Assembly (NCBI GenBank): GCA_964624465.1
Contig: CAZUZD010000058.1
Span: forward strand, 1 to 24,493
Reading direction: 5' to 3'
Length of the DNA: 24,493 bases
From: CAZUZD01 sp964624465
GTDB lineage: Bacteria; Planctomycetota; Planctomycetia; Isosphaerales; Isosphaeraceae
Shown here: positions 22,849 to 24,493 of the stretch, in pieces
Layout of the letters: the number at the start of each line of letters is the position of its first letter
Numbering within the stretch: position 1 is the first letter of the stretch
Notes under the pieces: generated by a model
Seen by the model: the letters and a program-made list of their open reading frames with translations, nothing else
What the model was told of the DNA's origin: nothing
Databases searched by the model: none
Translations under genes and position numbers: made by a program

Positions 22849-24459
22849 ATGAGCCCCGACCCGATTCCGGCCACGGCGCCCGCCGCTCCGCCGATCGTCC
22901 CGCCCCTGGTGCCCGACGCCGAGACCCCCGCGCTGCCCCCGCGCCGTCGCCGCCGCCGCACCGGCCGCTGGCTGGCGCTGGGGCTGAGCCTGGCCGGGGT
23001 CGGCCTGGCCGTGGCCGGCGCCCGCGGCCACCTCGCCGGCACGATCCTGGGCGGCGCCCCGACCCCGTTCGCCACCGGCCGCGTCCTCAAGACCCCGATG
23101 CGGGTCGCCATCAGCGCCCCGGGCTCGGTCCAGAGCTCCAACAGCAAGGACGTCCGCAGCGAGGTCGAGGGCCAGACGACGATCGTCTCGCTCAAGGTCG
23201 ATGGCACCCAGGTCAAGAAGGGGGACCTCGTCTGCGAGCTCGACGGCAGCGCCCTGCGCGACCAGCTCACCAACCAGATCATCACCACCCGCCAGGCCGA
23301 GTCGACCCTCCAGAACGCGACCAAGAACCTCGAAGTCGCGAAGATGACCCTCAACGAGTACCTGGTCGGCACCTTCCCCCGCACCATGTCCGACTACAAG
23401 TCGAACCTGGTGCTGGCCGAGACCAACCTCCAGCAGGCCGTCGAGAAGTTCCTCTGGTCGCGGGACATGGTCAGCCGCAACCTCCTGCCCGAGACGACCA
23501 ACAAGGCCGACGGCAACGGCAAGCTCAACGCCGAGATCAAGGTCAGCTCGGCCCGCAACCAGATGCGGGTCCTGGAGACCTTCACCCGCCAGAAGCAGCT
23601 GATCACGCTCCAGGCGGCCATCGACAAGGGGACCATCGACGTCGAGGCCAGCCGGGCGGGCCTGGAGCGCGAGCGGCAGAAGCTGGCCAAGCTCGAGCGC
23701 CTGGTCGCCAGCTGCAAGCTCTACGCCCCCGGCGACGGCCTGGTCGTCTACGGCAAGGAGGACGGCGGCGGCCGGCCCGGCCAGGAGGCGAAGATCATCC
23801 AGGAAGGGGCCTCGGTCCGCGAGCGTCAGAAGATCTTCAGCATCCCCGACTTCGCCAGGATGCGGGTCGACACCAAGGTGCACGAGACCGAGATCTCGCT
23901 GATCCAGCCCGGCCAGGAGGCCCGCATCACCATCGACGCCATCGGCAGCGCCCCGCTGATCGGCAAGGTCGCCTCGGTCCGCCCGCTGCCCGAGCTGGTC
24001 GAGACCCCGGGCGGCACCAACCGCTACCACACCGTGGTCATCACCATCGAGAACCCGCCCGCCGCGATCCGCCCGGAGATGACCGCCAAGGTCGACATCA
24101 TCGCCAGCGAGACGGCCGAGGTCCTGACCATGCCGCTGGAGGCCGTGATGCCGCTCCGCGACATCACCTACGTCATGGTCGCCACCCCCGGCGGCCACGA
24201 GCGCCGCGAGGTCAAGCTCGGCCGCAGCGACGAGCGCCGCATCGAGGTCCTCGCCGGCCTCAAGGACGGCGACCTGGTCGCCCTCGACCCCGAGGCGCTC
24301 CTGACCCAGGCCGAGCGCGCGGAGATCTTCGCTGCCAGCATCGCCAACACCCGCAACGACTGGGGTCCGGCCCCCGCCAGGCTCCCCGTCCCGCCGGCGG
24401 CGGCCGCCGCCGCCACCAGCCCCGGCGCCTCGACCGAGTCCGCGAAGCCGGCCCCCTGA
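22849..24459 (+). CDS. HlyD/RND-type periplasmic adaptor (membrane fusion protein)
   Basis: The 536-residue adaptor would link an inner-membrane pump (ABC or RND) to export across the envelope. It has a Pro/Ala-rich cytoplasmic N-terminus with an arginine cluster (32-40) and one membrane helix (about 41-58). The first half of a lipoyl/barrel domain follows (about 86-133, VKKGDLVCELD). A long helical hairpin at about 135-290 is rich in Gln, Glu, Lys and Leu. The second lipoyl half is at about 292-325, then beta-barrel (VDTKVHETEISLIQPGQEARITID) and membrane-proximal domains (LTMPLEAVMPL). The tail is Ala/Pro-rich. I chose ATG 22849 because GGAG is seven bases upstream; the upstream in-frame stretch to 22654 is non-coding in character. 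The partner transporter genes probably follow, as the stop is only 34 bp from the window end. Confidence 0.88.
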   Translation: MSPDPIPATAPAAPPIVPPLVPDAETPALPPRRRRRRTGRWLALGLSLAGVGLAVAGARGHLAGTILGGAPTPFATGRVLKTPMRVAISAPGSVQSSNSKDVRSEVEGQTTIVSLKVDGTQVKKGDLVCELDGSALRDQLTNQIITTRQAESTLQNATKNLEVAKMTLNEYLVGTFPRTMSDYKSNLVLAETNLQQAVEKFLWSRDMVSRNLLPETTNKADGNGKLNAEIKVSSARNQMRVLETFTRQKQLITLQAAIDKGTIDVEASRAGLERERQKLAKLERLVASCKLYAPGDGLVVYGKEDGGGRPGQEAKIIQEGASVRERQKIFSIPDFARMRVDTKVHETEISLIQPGQEARITIDAIGSAPLIGKVASVRPLPELVETPGGTNRYHTVVITIENPPAAIRPEMTAKVDIIASETAEVLTMPLEAVMPLRDITYVMVATPGGHERREVKLGRSDERRIEVLAGLKDGDLVALDPEALLTQAERAEIFAASIANTRNDWGPAPARLPVPPAAAAAATSPGASTESAKPAP

Positions 24460-24493
24460 GCCGGGCCGGACGCCCGCCAGCCAGGACCACCGC

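Noticed and set aside
1..24493. CRISPR arrays, tRNAs, rRNAs, insertion sequences, integrases or phage genes
   Set aside because: I saw no regularly spaced repeats, no tRNA-like cloverleaf and no transposase or recombinase motif in any plausible frame. A tRNAscan-SE or Infernal run could still find a missed RNA.

Overview
The window is very GC-rich, with codons overwhelmingly ending in G or C and several GTG starts. It reads as chromosomal DNA of a planctomycete, most likely of the Isosphaeraceae type. The reasons are a secreted DUF1680/GH127 glycosidase, a signal-peptide-bearing xylose-isomerase-like TIM barrel, several S9 peptidases, a BlaI-M56 regulatory pair whose peptidase lacks a penicillin-sensor domain, and the general gene style. 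This placement is inference; there is no rRNA or marker gene to confirm it. I see no tRNA, rRNA, CRISPR array, insertion sequence or phage gene.

Layout. 1-318 is the C-terminal end of an S9 (DPP IV-like) peptidase. It converges on a secreted GH127 beta-L-arabinofuranosidase-like enzyme (437-2512, minus). Divergent from that is a 1276-residue secreted protein joining a complete M14 carboxypeptidase to a complete S9B dipeptidyl-peptidase (2829-6659), followed by an amidase-signature enzyme with a Tat-like leader (6945-8696). A strong two-way hairpin separates the amidase from a convergent TIM-barrel protein (8827-9777, minus). Together 1-9777 looks like an exported degradation block acting on peptides, amides and arabinose-containing glycans.

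10002-13136 is a compact three-gene plus-strand operon: an FdtB/QdtB-like sugar aminotransferase, a GtrB/DPM1-like membrane glycosyltransferase, and a bifunctional N-acetyltransferase/3,4-ketoisomerase of the WxcM/FdtD type. These three can turn dTDP-4-keto-6-deoxyglucose into a 3-acetamido-3,6-dideoxyhexose nucleotide and probably load a sugar onto a polyprenyl carrier. No rmlA or rmlB is present here, so the precursor must come from elsewhere.

13354-15146 holds a divergent pair: a 4Fe-4S oxidoreductase with a C-terminal SCP2-like domain (minus) and an HxlR regulator (plus). Two tandem palindromes (CTTGCA-N3-TRCAAG) lie between them. 15174-16832 (minus) is a GT39/ArnT-like membrane glycosyltransferase. 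17183-19416 is an overlapping BlaI-M56 operon. Its promoter is covered by two perfect TCTACGG-N6-CCGTAGA palindromes, and a 13-bp-stem hairpin follows it.

The last part holds a polytopic membrane protein of unknown function (19571-21400), a methyltransferase whose domain is interrupted by a beta-sandwich insert (21410-22546, minus), and an HlyD-type membrane fusion protein (22849-24459) whose transporter partner would lie beyond the window. The most noteworthy items are the M14-S9B fusion, the two well-defined tandem operator systems, the fused acetyltransferase/ketoisomerase operon, and the inserted domain in the methyltransferase.
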